A stretch of 64,000 nucleotides of DNA from contig NZ_CP109592.1 of the NCBI RefSeq assembly GCF_036250675.1, forward strand, positions 6,262,001 through 6,326,000, read 5' to 3'. Source of the stretch: Streptomyces sp. NBC_01689. Its GTDB lineage: Bacteria; Actinomycetota; Actinomycetes; Streptomycetales; Streptomycetaceae. The notes beneath the pieces were generated by a model that did no database searches, had not been told where the DNA came from, and saw only the letters and a program-made list of their open reading frames with translations. The position numbers were made by a program, and so were the translations under genes. Below are positions 42,413 through 50,604 of the stretch, in pieces; within the stretch, counting starts at the first letter, position 1, and every line of letters starts with the position of its first letter.

Positions 42413-44016
42413 CTCTCCTTCTGCAGTACGGACAGCGCGGCGATGAGTTCGGACTGGGGCTCCGGATGGACGTCGAGGGCGTCGAGCGGGGCCAGGCGGC
42501 GTTCACGCTCGGCGTGCAGCGTCTGGTCGACGTACTCGGTGAGCAGGTTCTCGCCTCGTTCGCGCAGCCGCAGGGCGCCCTGCGCGCCGATGCGGTCGGC
42601 GAGCTGCTCACCCGCGGTCTGTGCCCGGTGGCCGCCCAGGAGGCTGGTGGCGACCAGCGCGGCCAGGGCCTCGGCGTCCGGCGCCGTGCTCTTCTCGAGG
42701 TGCCCGGCCTCTTCCTCGGCGTACTCCTCCAGGACCCGCCGCCACCGTCGTACGGCCACCCCGATCCGGTGTTCGGGACTCTCCAGGGCCGGATCACGGT
42801 CGGTCAGCTCGGGAACGCACGCGGCCGGTTCGCGGCGCCAGGCCTCGTCCACGCGCTCGTCGGCGGCCGTGACGGTGCACAGCATGAGGGCGGCAAGGCT
42901 CTCGACGAGGGAGTCGAGCAGCTCGCCGGCGGTGCAGTCCAGCGGATAGGCGCGCCACCGCTTGAGCGCGTCCCCGGCGAGCACCGCACCGGCCCGCAGA
43001 CGGCTTCGCACGCGCGCGTGCTCCCTGTCGTACGCGCCGTCGACGGCCGCGGTGAGCCGCAGCGCGGCGGCGTACTGTGCCGCGGCGGCGCCGGCCAGCT
43101 CCGGCATCCGGACCTTGAGGGAGTCGAGGACCCCCTGGGCGGTACGGGCCATCGCCTGGCGTCTGGCTCCGGGGTCCTGTGTCTGGTGCACGAGCCACGT
43201 ACGCAGCGGCGCGACCGCGGAGGCGGGCAGCAGGCCGCCGCCCCAGGCCGACTCGGGCAGTTCGGGCACCGTGAAGCGAGGCACCTCGCCGAGGCCGGCC
43301 TTGGTCAGCAGGGCGCAGTACTGCCGTGAGACCTCGGACACCATCTGGTGGGGCACCCGGTCGAGGACGGTGACCAGGGTCGCCCTGTGCTCCTTGGCGG
43401 TGCGCAGCAGGTGCCAGGGGACGGCGTCGGCGTACCGGGCGGCCGTGGTCACCATGACCCAGATGTCCGCCGCGCTGATCAGTTCGGCGGCGAGCAGGCG
43501 GTTCTCGGCGACCAGGGAGTCGACATCGGGCGCGTCGAGCAGGGCGAGGCCGCGGGGGAGAGTGTCGACGGTCTCGACCCGCAGCACCCGTTCGCCGCGC
43601 TCCACGGGGGCGGGCAGGTCGTCGCCGGGTTCCTGGTGGGGCATCCACACGCGCGTGAGGTCGGGCAGTACCCGCATTCCGCTGAACCAGTGATGATCCT
43701 CCGGGTGGCACACCAGCACCGGTGTACGGGTCGTCGGCCGGAGCACCCCGGCCTCGCTGACCCGGCGCCCCACAAGAGAGTTGAGGAGGGTGGATTTGCC
43801 GGCGCCGGTGGATCCACCGATCACGGCCAGAAGTGGCGCTTCGGGGTCTTTCAACCGGGGCACCAAGTAGTCGTTGAGCTGTGCGAGCAGTTCGTCGCGG
43901 TTGGCACGCGCGCGTGGAGCCCCCGCCAGGGGCAGCGGGAAGCGTGCGGCGGCGACACGGTCGCGCAGGGCGAAGAGTGCGTCGAGCAGCTGGGGCCGTA
44001 CGTCCAAGGTCACCAC
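42409..44016 (-). CDS. Dynamin-like GTPase
   Basis: 535 residues if started at the GTG at 44016. A 50-residue helical N-terminus ([28 protein letters not shown]) leads to the G domain: P-loop [19 protein letters not shown], Switch [14 protein letters not shown]3 [10 protein letters not shown]4-like TVLDRVP. A long helical region follows, without clear membrane helices. The start is uncertain: GTG at 44013 or 44016, or ATG at 44055, none with a good ribosome-binding site. It is paired with the YfjP-like GTPase, and two-gene dynamin-like pairs often form one membrane-shaping unit, for example at sporulation septa in Streptomyces (DynA/DynB); these two proteins are different in make-up from DynA/DynB as far as I can tell. 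Confidence 0.83.
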   Translation of the reverse strand: MVTLDVRPQLLDALFALRDRVAAARFPLPLAGAPRARANRDELLAQLNDYLVPRLKDPEAPLLAVIGGSTGAGKSTLLNSLVGRRVSEAGVLRPTTRTPVLVCHPEDHHWFSGMRVLPDLTRVWMPHQEPGDDLPAPVERGERVLRVETVDTLPRGLALLDAPDVDSLVAENRLLAAELISAADIWVMVTTAARYADAVPWHLLRTAKEHRATLVTVLDRVPHQMVSEVSRQYCALLTKAGLGEVPRFTVPELPESAWGGGLLPASAVAPLRTWLVHQTQDPGARRQAMARTAQGVLDSLKVRMPELAGAAAAQYAAALRLTAAVDGAYDREHARVRSRLRAGAVLAGDALKRWRAYPLDCTAGELLDSLVESLAALMLCTVTAADERVDEAWRREPAACVPELTDRDPALESPEHRIGVAVRRWRRVLEEYAEEEAGHLEKSTAPDAEALAALVATSLLGGHRAQTAGEQLADRIGAQGALRLRERGENLLTEYVDQTLHAERERRLAPLDALDVHPEPQSELIAALSVLQKER

Positions 44017-44326
44017 ATGTGAAGAATGCCCAATTTTGGAGGCTTTCTGAAGCATATGGCCACGTCTGCGCGCCGACAGGACACTTGGGGCGGAAGGGGC
44101 GACTGGGGTGCAGGCATAACGAGTGCACAACACCCGGGGCGTCGGGCGCCAAAAGCGGTGCATGATTCGTACCTGCCTGCGATTATCAGGACCGCTTCAC
44201 TGAACCTCCACATTGAGCCACGGAGGCGAAGCGCAAGGGACAAGGACCCGGGAGCCCTATCCTTGTCCCCGACAAGGTCACGGATCGGCCCACACCCGGG
44301 CACAGCGACACCGGCCACCACACCCG
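44017..44326. other. Promoter region, GTPase operon / tRNA
   Basis: 310 bases between divergent transcription units with no gene. The region is A+T-richer near 44020-44060 and has an inverted repeat at 44237-44269 close to the tRNA. Confidence 0.55.
44237..44269. repeat. 10-bp inverted repeat before tRNA-Arg
   Basis: GGGACAAGGA at 44237-44246 is perfectly mirrored by TCCTTGTCCC at 44260-44269, 57 bases before the tRNA. The loop is 13 bases. Confidence 0.75.
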
Positions 44327-44399
44327 GCCCCCGTAGCTCAGTGGATAGAGCAGGCGCCTTCTAAGCGCTTGGCCGCAGGTTCGAGTCCTGCCGGGGGCG
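44327..44399 (+). tRNA. tRNA-Arg (anticodon TCT)
   Basis: 73 bases fold as a clean cloverleaf. Acceptor stem GCCCCCG/CGGGGGC, D-arm GCTC...GAGC, anticodon loop CTTCTAA giving anticodon TCT (reads AGA/AGG), T-arm GCAGG-TTCGAGT-CCTGC. The discriminator is G and CCA is not encoded. AGA is a rare codon in this genome type. A canonical terminator follows ten bases later. Confidence 0.96.
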
Positions 44400-44408
44400 C
44401 AAGTCTCC

Positions 44409-44433
44409 GCCCTCCCCTATGGGAGGGCTTTTT
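44409..44433 (+). terminator. Intrinsic terminator after tRNA-Arg
   Basis: GCCCTCCC at 44409-44416, loop CTAT, GGGAGGGC at 44421-44428, followed by five T. One of the few hairpins here with a real T-tract. Confidence 0.93.
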
Positions 44434-44824
44434 GCTGGTCAGGGCGGGTTTCGCCCGTACGGGCCGAGCCCCGTACACCTCCCCGGCGATCATGGGGAAG
44501 GTTCGGGGCCGTCCGGCTGTCGTCGGGTTTTCGGCTGTTGCCGTGTCGCCTACGGAGCGAAGTTCTCGACGGGAGATCCCGGCCGGAGTCGGTCTGATCG
44601 GGGAAGGTTCCAGGCGCCGTTTCCGGTCAAGCGGCTGCCCTTCGGTGCACTACGGGTGCGCCGTTGCCGGTGCGGGCGCCCGGGGGGGCGTTCCCGAGTC
44701 ACCTGTCAGGCGCGTGTGGCGGATGCCGTGCACAGGGCCGCCCGTGAGGAGTCGGGCGGTCCTGTGTGCGTGCCGTGCGCGTCGGATGACCGGACGTGCG
44801 AGTCGGTTGGCTGGTCGCTGAGCC
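44434..44824. other. Region between tRNA and TerD fusion, no gene seen
   Basis: About 390 bases without supportable coding sequence. I found no second copy of the tRNA 3-prime end here that would mark an integrated element. Confidence 0.5.
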
Positions 44825-46876
44825 TCAGCCCGCGGTCGATTCCGCCTTGGACGGTGCGCGGCCGGGCGGCACACCGTCCAGATGGACCGCCACGCCGGTG
44901 TAGAAGCGGTTCACCGCGTCGTCGACGCTGCGGATGAAGCCGGACTCGGCGTTGCCACGGGTGCTTCCCATGCTCTTGAGGAGGGAGAGACGGAAGCCGG
45001 TGATCTGGGTTCCGGCCTCCTTGGGGAGCAGGTCGGCGGGCTCGGGGCGGAGACGTTCGAGCGTTCCTCGCGGGCCGCCCTTCTCCCCGTCGACGAGGGT
45101 TTCGATGTGCAGATCCGCCGGTGCCTCGGCCAGCCGCCGGACGAGCCGCTTCGCCCACGACAGGGGGTAGCCCTGCTCGGGTGCCGGGATCTCGATGGAC
45201 GTGCGGAGCTTTCCTGTGCGCAGGTCCGCGCTGATCGTCAGGACTCCGGGCGTCTGCTCGATGCGCACCGAGGACTGGAGTCTTCCGTCGAGACAGAGCT
45301 GATCCGCGAGACGGGCACGGAGCACCTTCGGATCGATTCCGCGCTTGGCGCGGTGATCGGGGAGCACTTTCCGGCCCAGTTCGCCGCCCAGCCGCAAGCA
45401 GACCTGGCGGATGAGCCGCTCCCAGTTCTCGACGACCTCCAGCGCCCGTGGGTCTCCCTGACAGAGGGTCTCGTCGTCGATTCCGTTGCGTACCGGTACC
45501 CAGGCCGGTCCCATGTTCTGGAAGCCGTGGCAGCCGGAGTTCTCGTGCCGCAGGTAGTGCAGCAGTTCCTGCAGGAGCCAGGCGTGCGCCGCGTTGCCGA
45601 CTCCCTCGTGCCTGATCAGCATCTGTGCCTGATGGGCGACCTCCGCCCAGGACAAGTGCCAGAGGGCGACCCTGTGTTTGCGCCTTCCGTCGATCTTGAC
45701 CTCGACGAGCGGGCTGCCCTCCAGCGCGACATCGTTCGACAGGGTGATCACGGCCTCGTAGCCGCGGCGCGCGGCGATGTCCATGTACGCCTGTACCTGA
45801 TCGGCCTTGAGAGCGCTGCCGTTGGTCTTCGTCTCGACGAGCGCAGTCCACAACTTGCCGGCCCGTGCGACCCGGATCACTCCGTCCGGGCGTCGCGGCG
45901 TGTCACCGTGCGGCAGCGTGACCTCCGCGAAGGTCTCCATACGGCCGGCCGGCGCCCCGAACGCGGCGGTGAGTCTCCTGCCGAACTCCGGTACCTGGGC
46001 CATCACGGACAGGAGGACCGAGGTGGCCCGCGTCTCACGCTCGCGGTCGCTCTTGAGTGCCGACGCGGGGAAGAGCCTCGCGTCCCTCCACGACTCGTTC
46101 TCCGCCAGCGTCTTCCTGGCCGCCTTGGGCAGCGTGACCTTCTTCTTGGCCGTACGAGGCCGCGCGGCCGGGTTCCCCGGCAGGGTCTGCCGGCCCTCGC
46201 CCTCGGGCTGACGGGGGGAGGGGACCGCCCTCAGCGCCTCCTGCAGGCCGGGTTCATCGGGGCGTACCGGTGCCGTCGCGTCCGCCTGAGCGTCTCCGGC
46301 GGTCCCGTTCTGCGTCTCCTCGGCCGTCGCGTCGTCGTCGATGTCGACTCCGAAGTCCGTGGCCAGACCGGCGAGGCCCGCGTCGTAGCCCTGGCCGACG
46401 GCGCGGAACTTCCAGTCCTCCGCGCGCCGGTACAACTCGCCGAAGATGATCGCGCTCACCGCGTCGGCGTCGTCGATGGCGAAGCGGAGGAGTTCCTCAC
46501 CGCCGCCGTCCGCCAACGCCAGCTTCACGCCCTCCAGTTCTCCGAAGCGCGCGCCCTCGTACCGGCTGGCGGCCAGGACGATGCGATCGATTTCGGAGGA
46601 CACCGCCGTCAGATCGAAGCTGATCCGGTCCTCGTTGCCGTCCGCCGTCGGCGTCTTGCCCAGGAGCTGCACGCTGCCGTCCGCGGCCACCGGGTTGTTG
46701 TAGAAGTGGAAGTCGGCGTCGCTTCGGACCTTGCCGTTCCCGTTCAGCAGCAGGACGGACACATCGGCGTCCCCTTCGCCGGTCGAGCTCCCCCAGCTCA
46801 GACTGACGATCACCGAATCGATGTTCTCGCTCAATGCCGCGAGGGATACGTTCGACCCTTTGATCATTTCGTGCAT
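44825..46876 (-). CDS. TerD-domain protein fused to PD-(D/E)xK nuclease-like domain
   Basis: 683 residues; ATG at 46876 after a G-rich stretch. Residues 1-165 are a TerD domain: KGSNVSLAAL, VIVSLSWGSSTGEGDADVSVLLLNGNGKVRSDADFHFYNNP with the calcium-binding acidic residues, and AIIFGELYRRAEDWKFRAVGQGY. An acidic linker (180-240) follows. The C-terminal part (about 255-683) has a helical lead, then a nuclease-like core: Asp331 in RRPDGVIRV, then ALVETKT with Glu348 and Lys350, then ADQVQAYMDIAARRGYEAVITLSND, the D...ExK and Q-x-x-x-Y pattern of the PD-(D/E)xK fold. Ter systems linked to DNA processing are known (analysis by Anantharaman, Iyer and Aravind, from memory). Target is unknown; stress or phage defence are both possible. 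Confidence 0.82.
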   Translation of the reverse strand: MHEMIKGSNVSLAALSENIDSVIVSLSWGSSTGEGDADVSVLLLNGNGKVRSDADFHFYNNPVAADGSVQLLGKTPTADGNEDRISFDLTAVSSEIDRIVLAASRYEGARFGELEGVKLALADGGGEELLRFAIDDADAVSAIIFGELYRRAEDWKFRAVGQGYDAGLAGLATDFGVDIDDDATAEETQNGTAGDAQADATAPVRPDEPGLQEALRAVPSPRQPEGEGRQTLPGNPAARPRTAKKKVTLPKAARKTLAENESWRDARLFPASALKSDRERETRATSVLLSVMAQVPEFGRRLTAAFGAPAGRMETFAEVTLPHGDTPRRPDGVIRVARAGKLWTALVETKTNGSALKADQVQAYMDIAARRGYEAVITLSNDVALEGSPLVEVKIDGRRKHRVALWHLSWAEVAHQAQMLIRHEGVGNAAHAWLLQELLHYLRHENSGCHGFQNMGPAWVPVRNGIDDETLCQGDPRALEVVENWERLIRQVCLRLGGELGRKVLPDHRAKRGIDPKVLRARLADQLCLDGRLQSSVRIEQTPGVLTISADLRTGKLRTSIEIPAPEQGYPLSWAKRLVRRLAEAPADLHIETLVDGEKGGPRGTLERLRPEPADLLPKEAGTQITGFRLSLLKSMGSTRGNAESGFIRSVDDAVNRFYTGVAVHLDGVPPGRAPSKAESTAG

Positions 46877-47165
46877 GGAACCCCCCAGAACGATGCCACT
46901 TGGGCGTGTCGCCGCCGTCACCCCGGGTGCCTGATGCCTGGCGTTATGGGGTGATCGGTGCGCAGGTGACTGTAGTGCCCACGAAGCACGTCCGTAGGAG
47001 TCGTTCTGAATCTGTGCGGGATTCGCGGAAGGATTCCCGGCTCGTCGTGTGAACGGTCCCGCCGGGGCGGCCGGGCCGAGCTGAAGAAGCGGGCGGGCCG
47101 GCGTCGCGGGAAGTGAACCTGCCCGGCGCCCGGCCGTGCGCATCGAGGAGCAGCCGCCCCGCCCG

Positions 47166-47948
47166 CTACTTCTTCACCTCCGCGACCGCGCGCAGGGCGA
47201 GCAGTCGTCGGTCGAGTGCCGCGAAGTCGGGGTGGGCCACGGTGGGGCTCATCCGGCCGGTGAAGAGGGCGATGGCGAGGGTGCTGTTGTCGGCCCAGAT
47301 GCAGACCGGCATCTCCACGGGTCCCGCGGTGGTGACGGCGCAGTGGGTCGTGCCGGCGAGCTTGCCGCTGGGTTCGTCGGTCTTGTCCCTGACGGCACCG
47401 CCGCTCCGGTCGATCCCGGCCCACGCGGCCGCCACCTCGGTCCCGGGCGCGAGGAGTTTGCCGTATCCGCCCAGCAGGACCAGCTGGGGCGTGCGGTCGC
47501 CGAGGTGGGTGGAGCAGGCCGCCAGCGCGGGAGTGGCGCCCGCCTCGGCGATCTCGCCGTTGCTCGCCGCGAGGGCCTTCGCCGGCGCGTTGGACGGGTC
47601 CGACGAGAGCCCCTGGAAGCCCGGCGGCGGCGCCAGTTCGAAGCGGCCGGCCTTGGCGACCGTGGTCATGCCGATGTAGGCGAGTACGCCCCCGGCCCCG
47701 ACGACGAGGGCGGCGGTGACAACGAGGCACCCCAGCAGGCGTCTTCGACGGCGTGGCTTCTCAAGGGCCGGGTAACCCGGGTCGGACGCGGCCGGGTTGA
47801 CCGGGGCCGCCGTCGTGGCGGCGGGACGCGCCGCGTACTCCGCGTCGAGACGCCCGAGTTCGGCGCAGGGGTCGGGCCGGCGGGGTGGCGCGGGCTGCGG
47901 GTACGCGTTGCCGAGCCGGCCCAGCTCGGCGTAACGCCATGACGGGCA
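47166..47948 (-). CDS. Single-pass membrane protein; start codon missing
   Basis: The frame is open from 47948, just after a TGA, to 47166. It reads as one coherent protein: a Pro/Ala-rich cytoplasmic start with two copies of an AELGRL motif (YAELGRLGNAYPQPAPP and CAELGRLDAEYAARPAAT), a basic cluster KPRRRRR, a membrane helix (LLGCLVVTAALVVGAGGVLAYIG) and an extracytoplasmic part of about 165 residues with three cysteines. Yet no ATG, GTG or TTG lies ahead of the helix; the first ATG (47669) is after it. One base fewer in ATGCCCGTCATGG near 47940 would give a perfect ATG start. So the gene is either frameshifted at its start, mis-sequenced, or begins with a rare codon (CTG at 47924). Function unknown. 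Confidence 0.55.
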   Translation of the reverse strand, partial: CPSWRYAELGRLGNAYPQPAPPRRPDPCAELGRLDAEYAARPAATTAAPVNPAASDPGYPALEKPRRRRRLLGCLVVTAALVVGAGGVLAYIGMTTVAKAGRFELAPPPGFQGLSSDPSNAPAKALAASNGEIAEAGATPALAACSTHLGDRTPQLVLLGGYGKLLAPGTEVAAAWAGIDRSGGAVRDKTDEPSGKLAGTTHCAVTTAGPVEMPVCIWADNSTLAIALFTGRMSPTVAHPDFAALDRRLLALRAVAEVKK

Positions 47949-48118
47949 TCAGAACGCGCACGTGGGTTAATGATCAACTGTACGTAGGTGAAATCTCAAC
48001 TACAGGGGTCATCCATCCCCATCCATCCGGCACCCGTCTACCCGGCGCCCGGCACGTGCACCGGATTCCCGGTACCCGAATACCGGCACCCGGCACCCAG
48101 GCGCCACGGCCTCTTCCG

Positions 48119-48523
48119 TCAGGTGCCGAGCCGCCGTCCGTCCCGGCGCGCGGCGGCGATCACCGTGGAGGCGGCGGCGGTCGCCAGCAGGCTGCCCGCC
48201 GTCACCAGTCCCACGCCGATCATGAAGAGGCCGCTGGAGTCGTCCGACCAGTCCACGCCGGCGGCGACGGTCAGGCCGGCCGTGGGGCCGAGCACGGCGG
48301 CCGCGAAACCGCGCCGGGACGCCGCCCAGTACACCGGCGCCGGCAGGGTCAGCACCAGCCCGATCACCTGCCACGCCGCGTAGGGGCCGGTCGTCGTACC
48401 GTCGGGGTGCACGTCACGATGCTGGTCCCAGCCCAGCCAGGCGGCCCACAGCGCCGACGACGCCACGGCCGTGGCGAGGATCGGGAAGAGCCGGCGACCG
48501 GCGTTCAGCAGTCCTTGGTTCAT
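48119..48523 (-). CDS. Small membrane protein
   Basis: 134 residues; ATG at 48523. About four hydrophobic helices (LFPILATAVASSALWAAWLGW, YAAWQVIGLVLTLPAPVYWAA, AAAVLGPTAGLTVAAGV, GLFMIGVGLVTAGSLLATAAASTVIAA) with a loop DQHRDVHPDGTTTGPY between the first two. No family recognised; the layout resembles small integral-membrane proteins of unknown role in streptomycetes. Alone on its strand. Confidence 0.7.
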   Translation of the reverse strand: MNQGLLNAGRRLFPILATAVASSALWAAWLGWDQHRDVHPDGTTTGPYAAWQVIGLVLTLPAPVYWAASRRGFAAAVLGPTAGLTVAAGVDWSDDSSGLFMIGVGLVTAGSLLATAAASTVIAAARRDGRRLGT

Positions 48524-48617
48524 GGACCCAGCGTTCCGGCCCGCCCCGGCCCCGGCCAGAGTCCGGGTACTCAGGCCCGTCCGAGTACGTGCGCCAGGGG
48601 TGCCTCGCACTCGCCGG

Positions 48618-48926
48618 TCAGCGCAGCGGGTGGGAGGTTCTGCCCGATGCCTCGTCTATCTCGTCGTGTGCCTTGGTCAGTAGCTTCATCGCCAGTTCGT
48701 TGAGCGCCCGCGCTCCGGCGACCTCCTCGCCGACCCTCGGCTGGTACGAGTCGCTCGGGTGGCGGCTGGCGTAGCCGTGCGCGCGCACCTCGTTCCCGTC
48801 GGCGAGCCGCAGGAGAGCGGCGGCGCGGGTGCGGTGCTCGTCCTCCTCGAACTCCATCTCGACGTGCCAGCCGACCGCCGTCCGTGCCTGCGGTCGTGTC
48901 GGCTTCATGTCCGTCGTCTGTGTCAT
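48618..48926 (-). CDS. DUF1876 protein
   Basis: 102 residues; ATG at 48926 lies eight bases after GGAGG. The core WHVEMEFEEDEHRTRAAALLRLADGNEVRAHGYASRHPSDSYQPRVGEEVAGARALNELAMKLLTKAHDEID is a clear DUF1876 domain, a small actinobacterial family with a dsRBD-like fold and unknown role. Cytoplasmic, acidic and helical at the C-terminus. Confidence 0.9.
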   Translation of the reverse strand: MTQTTDMKPTRPQARTAVGWHVEMEFEEDEHRTRAAALLRLADGNEVRAHGYASRHPSDSYQPRVGEEVAGARALNELAMKLLTKAHDEIDEASGRTSHPLR

Positions 48927-49059
48927 CACGATCACCTCCGGGGCCGACCCAGCCCCTGCTACCCCAGCCCTCCTTCCAGGGTGTGCTTCTTCGCCCGACT
49001 CCGCACGGGGTGGGGCGGTGTGTGAACGCCCGGTCGTCCTCCGTGCGCGGAGGGTGCCC

Positions 49060-49635
49060 TCAGTGGAGCGCGACCTTGGCGGCCACGATGATCAGCCCGA
49101 GGACGAGGTTCACGGCCGCGACCGACGCCACCGCCCCGTGCGAGACGCCGGCCCGGATGACCATGGCGGTCGCCCAGCCGACCTGCTGGACCACGGCGAC
49201 TCCCAGCGCGAGCCATCCCGCCCCTTCGATTCCGAGCCCCAGCAGCGGACTGACCGCCACGGCGAAGGCGGGCAGGAACGCCGCCTGGACGATCGGCCAC
49301 TCGGCGGCGCACACCTGGCGGATCTCCCGCCAGGTCACCGACCGGTGCCGCAGCCGGTTCCCGATGAAACGGACGTAGGCGTGCGCGGCCCAGAACACCA
49401 GACCGGTGCAGAGCAGGAGGGCCACGAGCTCGACGCGCGGATGCGGCCCGAACGCGCCGGCGCCCGCCACCACCGAAGCCGCCAGGAGCGAGCCGTAGAC
49501 GGCACCCGTGTAGTCGGTCCGGGGCTGCTCCGGCGAGGGACTCGGGTCCGGTTCGTGCGCGGGGGAGCGGTGTGCCACCCGCCCGGGATCACGTGCCACC
49601 GGACCAGGATCGCAAGAGCGGCCGGACCCCGCCAT
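49060..49635 (-). CDS. Integral membrane protein of unknown function
   Basis: Up to 191 residues; the start is uncertain (ATG 49635, GTG 49599 or GTG 49578, none with a good ribosome-binding site). A hydrophilic N-terminus with EPDPSPSPEQP is followed by four or five helices: YGSLLAASVVAGAGAFG, VALLLCTGLVFWAAHAYVRF, VQAAFLPAFAVAVSPLLGLG, WLALGVAVVQQVGWATAM and AAVNLVLGLIIVAAKVAL. A cytoplasmic loop RHRSVTWREIRQVCAAEWP is charged. I do not recognise a family. Confidence 0.72.
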   Translation of the reverse strand: MAGSGRSCDPGPVARDPGRVAHRSPAHEPDPSPSPEQPRTDYTGAVYGSLLAASVVAGAGAFGPHPRVELVALLLCTGLVFWAAHAYVRFIGNRLRHRSVTWREIRQVCAAEWPIVQAAFLPAFAVAVSPLLGLGIEGAGWLALGVAVVQQVGWATAMVIRAGVSHGAVASVAAVNLVLGLIIVAAKVALH

Positions 49636-49851
49636 TTCACGCGGTCGCCCGCCATCGTCGCCCGCGGCCGTCCCTACGGTGTCTCCGCGGGCGGGCGTCG
49701 TGCGTGTGCGAGAAGTCCGCCGTGCCGCAGAGCCGGGCCTGCCGGAATCGCCATGGTGTTCGACAGGGGATGGGGGGTGTGAGCGGCGCCACCCTCGGGC
49801 GCCGACGGTTCGCGAGTACGTCGCGTCTCACGCGGGAGGGATCAGAGGCCG

Positions 49852-50345
49852 TTGAGGATTCCGCGGATTCGGGCCCCGAAGCAGCGGTGGCCTGCGCTGC
49901 TCGTCGCGGTCTTCCTGATCGTCGTCGGCCTCGGAGGAGGCATGATGGCGCACGAGTGGCAGCAGGCGGAGCTGCTGGACGAGACCGGGATACGGGTCAC
50001 GGGCGTCGTCTCCCGCGTCGTGCTTCCACCGGTAAGGGCGAGCGCATCAACGGTGAGATCGTGTGCTCCATGGCAGGCCACCGCCATACCGTCCGCGAGG
50101 TGCCCAACGGCGGTCATCCCCACCCCTGGAAGGGCGACCGGGTGTGCCTGGAGGCAGCCCGCGAGCGCCCTCGGCTGGTCCGGCTGTGCGGTGACCGCTA
50201 CCCGCACGGGGACGACGGGTTCCCCACCCTCGCCCTGGTCACCGTGGCCGCCACCATCGGGCTGTTCTTCGTCGTCGGACACTGGATCACCGAGCGCCGT
50301 GAACCCCTGGTCGCGCCGGCCTCGTCCGCCGACACGACGAGCTGA
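49852..50345 (+). pseudogene. DUF3592-type membrane protein, frameshifted
   Basis: Two open frames together make one protein. From a TTG at 49852 the first frame encodes a helix (WPALLVAVFLIVVGLGGGMMAHEW) and VTGVVSRVVL. Near 50023-50027 the sense moves to another frame: STGKGERINGEIVCSMAGHRHTVREVPNGG, DRVCLEAARERPRLVRLCGDRYP and a second helix (TLALVTVAATIGLFFVVGHWI) ending at 50345. Two helices around a small domain is the DUF3592 plan. One base appears to be missing between CTT and CCACC. It could be a real mutation or a sequencing error. Confidence 0.7.
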
Positions 50346-50551
50346 CATCGACCACCGACACCTGCACCGGCGAACAGGAGCGGGCACCGGCGGTCAGGTG
50401 ATCGCGCTGGGCCGTCCCCGGGCCGTGTGAGGGGGCTCGGCGGTGACCGACGGCGACCACCGGTGACAGAGCGGCTCGGAGCGTGGGCGGGGAACGGTGC
50501 AGGTCACGCCCCCGTGACCGAACGCGTTTCCTTCGAGGGGTGGCCGTCAGG

Positions 50552-50557
50552 CAAGAT
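50552..50557 (+). promoter_or_regulatory. Possible -10 element of ettA
   Basis: CAAGAT, 48 bases before the TTG start. No convincing -35 lies at the right distance, so this is a weak call. Confidence 0.25.
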
Positions 50558-50604
50558 GGGGTGTATCTGCCCACTGCCGATTTCAAGCGTCCGGACGGTT
50601 TCTC

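Noticed and set aside
44327..49851. Possible integrated element using tRNA-Arg as attachment site
   Set aside because: I found no integrase gene and no second copy of the tRNA 3-prime end in the window. The neighbourhood looks accessory but this is not enough to call an island.
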